Positions 4,979-5,815 of a stretch of 5,815 nucleotides of DNA are shown here, piece by piece. The stretch is taken from positions 50,932 to 56,746 of the forward strand of contig DFXM01000006.1 of assembly GCA_002381695.1 (NCBI GenBank). Reading direction: 5' to 3'. Positions within the stretch are counted from its first letter, which is position 1, and each line of letters begins with the position of its first letter. Both the position numbers and the translations under genes were made by a program. Source of the stretch: Clostridium sp. UBA4108 (GTDB lineage Bacteria > Bacillota > Clostridia > Clostridiales > Clostridiaceae). The notes beneath the pieces were generated by a model. That model had not been told where the DNA came from and ran no database searches. It saw only the letters and a list, made by a program, of their open reading frames with translations.

Positions 4979-5587
4979 TTACAACATAGATATCTGCTCA
5001 CCTTGAGCCACCTTAATAAAATCTCCATATCTAAGGCTTTCAATAGTAGTTCTTTCATTATATTTATCCATATAAAATCTCTTAAAGGCATTTACTGTAG
5101 GACTACCATACTTTGCATAATAAGTCATGTATGTTATTTCATAAATATTATTTAATGAACTTCCGCTTAGTTGATGAAAATATTCAATATCCTTAGAGGG
5201 ATTATGAATTAATTTACAAGCACAATCAAAAAGTTGATTTTTTTTACCTTCCCAACCTGCTTTTCTATAGACATATAAATCCTCTAATAATATGATTTCA
5301 AATTGACTATTAACATTAGGATTATTTCTAGGATTAATATTAAAAAATAAACTCTCTCCTTCGCTGATTATTTTTTTATACTCTACTAAACCCTCAAGTT
5401 TTTTAAGAGATAGCTCCTTCTCTTCTGCATTTAACTCCACTGGAATTGTAGCCCTTGGATCACTATTTAAAAAACTTTCTTCCATTCCTATTATTATTAT
5501 TTCTTCAGAGTCAGCTATATAAATTTGTTCTTTTGTATCCTTATCATAAAAGTTTCCGTTTTTATATATGGCATTAATATTTCTCAT
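4979..5587 (-). CDS. Hypothetical soluble protein, 202 residues
   Basis: I do not recognise this protein. It has no signal peptide and no membrane segment, and is probably cytoplasmic. The N-terminal 35 residues (INAIYKNGNFYDKDTKEQIYIADSEEIIII) have an alternating strand pattern that faintly recalls small beta-rich DNA-binding antitoxin folds of the DUF104 type. There follows a charged helical part (ELNAEEKELSLKKLEGLVEYKKII, 51-74). The C-terminal half is rich in aromatic residues (YEITYMTYYAKYGSPTVNAFKRFYMDKYNERT, 149-180). Cys122 and Cys124 form a CxC but nothing else suggests a metal site. The ATG at 5587 has AAAGGAGC (5593-5600) five bases upstream, so the start is secure. It is the first gene of the possible three-gene unit, and its stop codon overlaps a small five-bp hairpin (4969-4982). 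Confidence 0.75.
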   Translation of the reverse strand: MRNINAIYKNGNFYDKDTKEQIYIADSEEIIIIGMEESFLNSDPRATIPVELNAEEKELSLKKLEGLVEYKKIISEGESLFFNINPRNNPNVNSQFEIILLEDLYVYRKAGWEGKKNQLFDCACKLIHNPSKDIEYFHQLSGSSLNNIYEITYMTYYAKYGSPTVNAFKRFYMDKYNERTTIESLRYGDFIKVAQGEQISML

Positions 5588-5741
5588 AATATGCTCCTTT
5601 CATATAATAGAATATGATTAAATTATTTAAATATGTTTTCGTTAAAAATCAGTACTAATAATTATTCAATTTTAATTAGTATTCTCTTATATTATTCTCA
5701 ACATCTTATACTTATATTATAAGCCAAAAACTGTAACAAAC

Positions 5742-5785
5742 CTACATAAAAATACCACCTATTTTAAGGTGGTATTTTTATGTAG
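5742..5785. terminator. Strong bidirectional intrinsic terminator
   Basis: CTACATAAAAATACCACCT (5742-5760) and its exact complement (5767-5785) form a perfect 19-bp inverted repeat with a six-base loop. The ACCACCT/AGGTGGT core is flanked by a U-rich tract on either strand, the usual form of a two-way terminator. No plus-strand gene ends nearby, so it most likely ends a minus-strand gene lying beyond the right edge and insulates the 202-residue gene from it. Confidence 0.8.
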
Positions 5786-5796
5786 TATTTTCTTTT

Positions 5797-5815
5797 GGCT
5801 TTGTTTTAAATGGTT
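5797..5815. repeat. Start of another MITE-like repeat copy, 'B' end
   Basis: GGCTTTGTTTTAAATGGTT is identical, over all 19 bases to the window edge, to the complement of bases 2464-2482 in the intact element. It starts at the same GGC boundary. The rest lies outside the window. Its orientation (B end on the left) is opposite to that of the intact copy and consistent with that of the copy at the window start. Confidence 0.7.

Noticed and set aside
4969..4982. Hairpin GTAAG-AGCC-CTTAC as terminator of the 202-residue gene
   Set aside because: Only five base pairs, overlapping the stop codon and lacking a U-run, so it is unlikely to stop transcription.
1252..5587. A defence island or antibiotic biosynthesis cluster
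   Set aside because: No nuclease, helicase, ATPase, toxin-antitoxin pair or synthase is present. The methyltransferase is a small-molecule type without DNA-recognition motifs, and the GNAT proteins are common stand-alone enzymes.
1..5815. A composite transposon carrying the window's genes between repeat copies
   Set aside because: The flanking sequences are fragments of a short non-coding element, no transposase is present, and the genes are unrelated chromosomal types. Contig breakage at a repeat explains the edges better.
1..5815. A small plasmid, suggested by the repeat at both ends
   Set aside because: There is no replication, partition or mobilisation gene and no origin-like iteron array.

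Overview
The window is AT-rich, with Gram-positive ribosome binding sites (GGAGGTG, AAGGAG, GGGAGGTG), compact promoters and small intrinsic terminators. Together with a LytTR/DUF3021 pair, this points to a low-GC Firmicute, most likely a clostridial relative (Clostridium/Alkaliphilus type). That placement is inferred from composition and gene families, not from a marker gene. There are nine protein genes, no RNA gene, no CRISPR array and no recognisable transposase or phage gene.

Layout: (1) Bases 1-63 are one end of a short palindromic repeat cut by the window edge. (2) 104-1160, plus strand: a promoter, a LytTR-type regulator, a DUF3021 membrane protein 13 bases downstream, and a bidirectional terminator. 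(3) 1252-2347, minus strand: a SAM-dependent methyltransferase followed by a BltD-like GNAT acetyltransferase, probably one transcript. (4) 2388-2482: a complete 95-bp MITE-like palindrome. (5) 2496-3131, minus: a second GNAT protein with an unusual proline-rich tail. (6) 3319-4299, minus: a ZIP (GufA-like) metal transporter with a strong promoter, a 7-1-7 palindrome on its -35 box and a leader of about 137 nt containing an inverted repeat. (7) 4303-5587, minus: three small genes of unknown function (a lipoprotein, a three-helix membrane protein and a 202-residue soluble protein). (8) 5742-5815: a strong bidirectional terminator and the start of another repeat copy.

The modules look functionally independent. 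The LytTR/DUF3021 pair is a self-contained regulator with its membrane partner. The methyltransferase and acetyltransferase may act on small molecules. The ZIP protein imports divalent metal. The last three genes could be an envelope-related unit, but only their order supports that.

The most unusual structure is the repeat family. One intact copy lies in the middle, the two ends of the window are cut inside copies of the same family, and two degraded copies may lie at 1161-1189 and 4150-4175. The window may therefore be an assembly contig that broke at this repeat. I see no convincing new defence or biosynthetic system.
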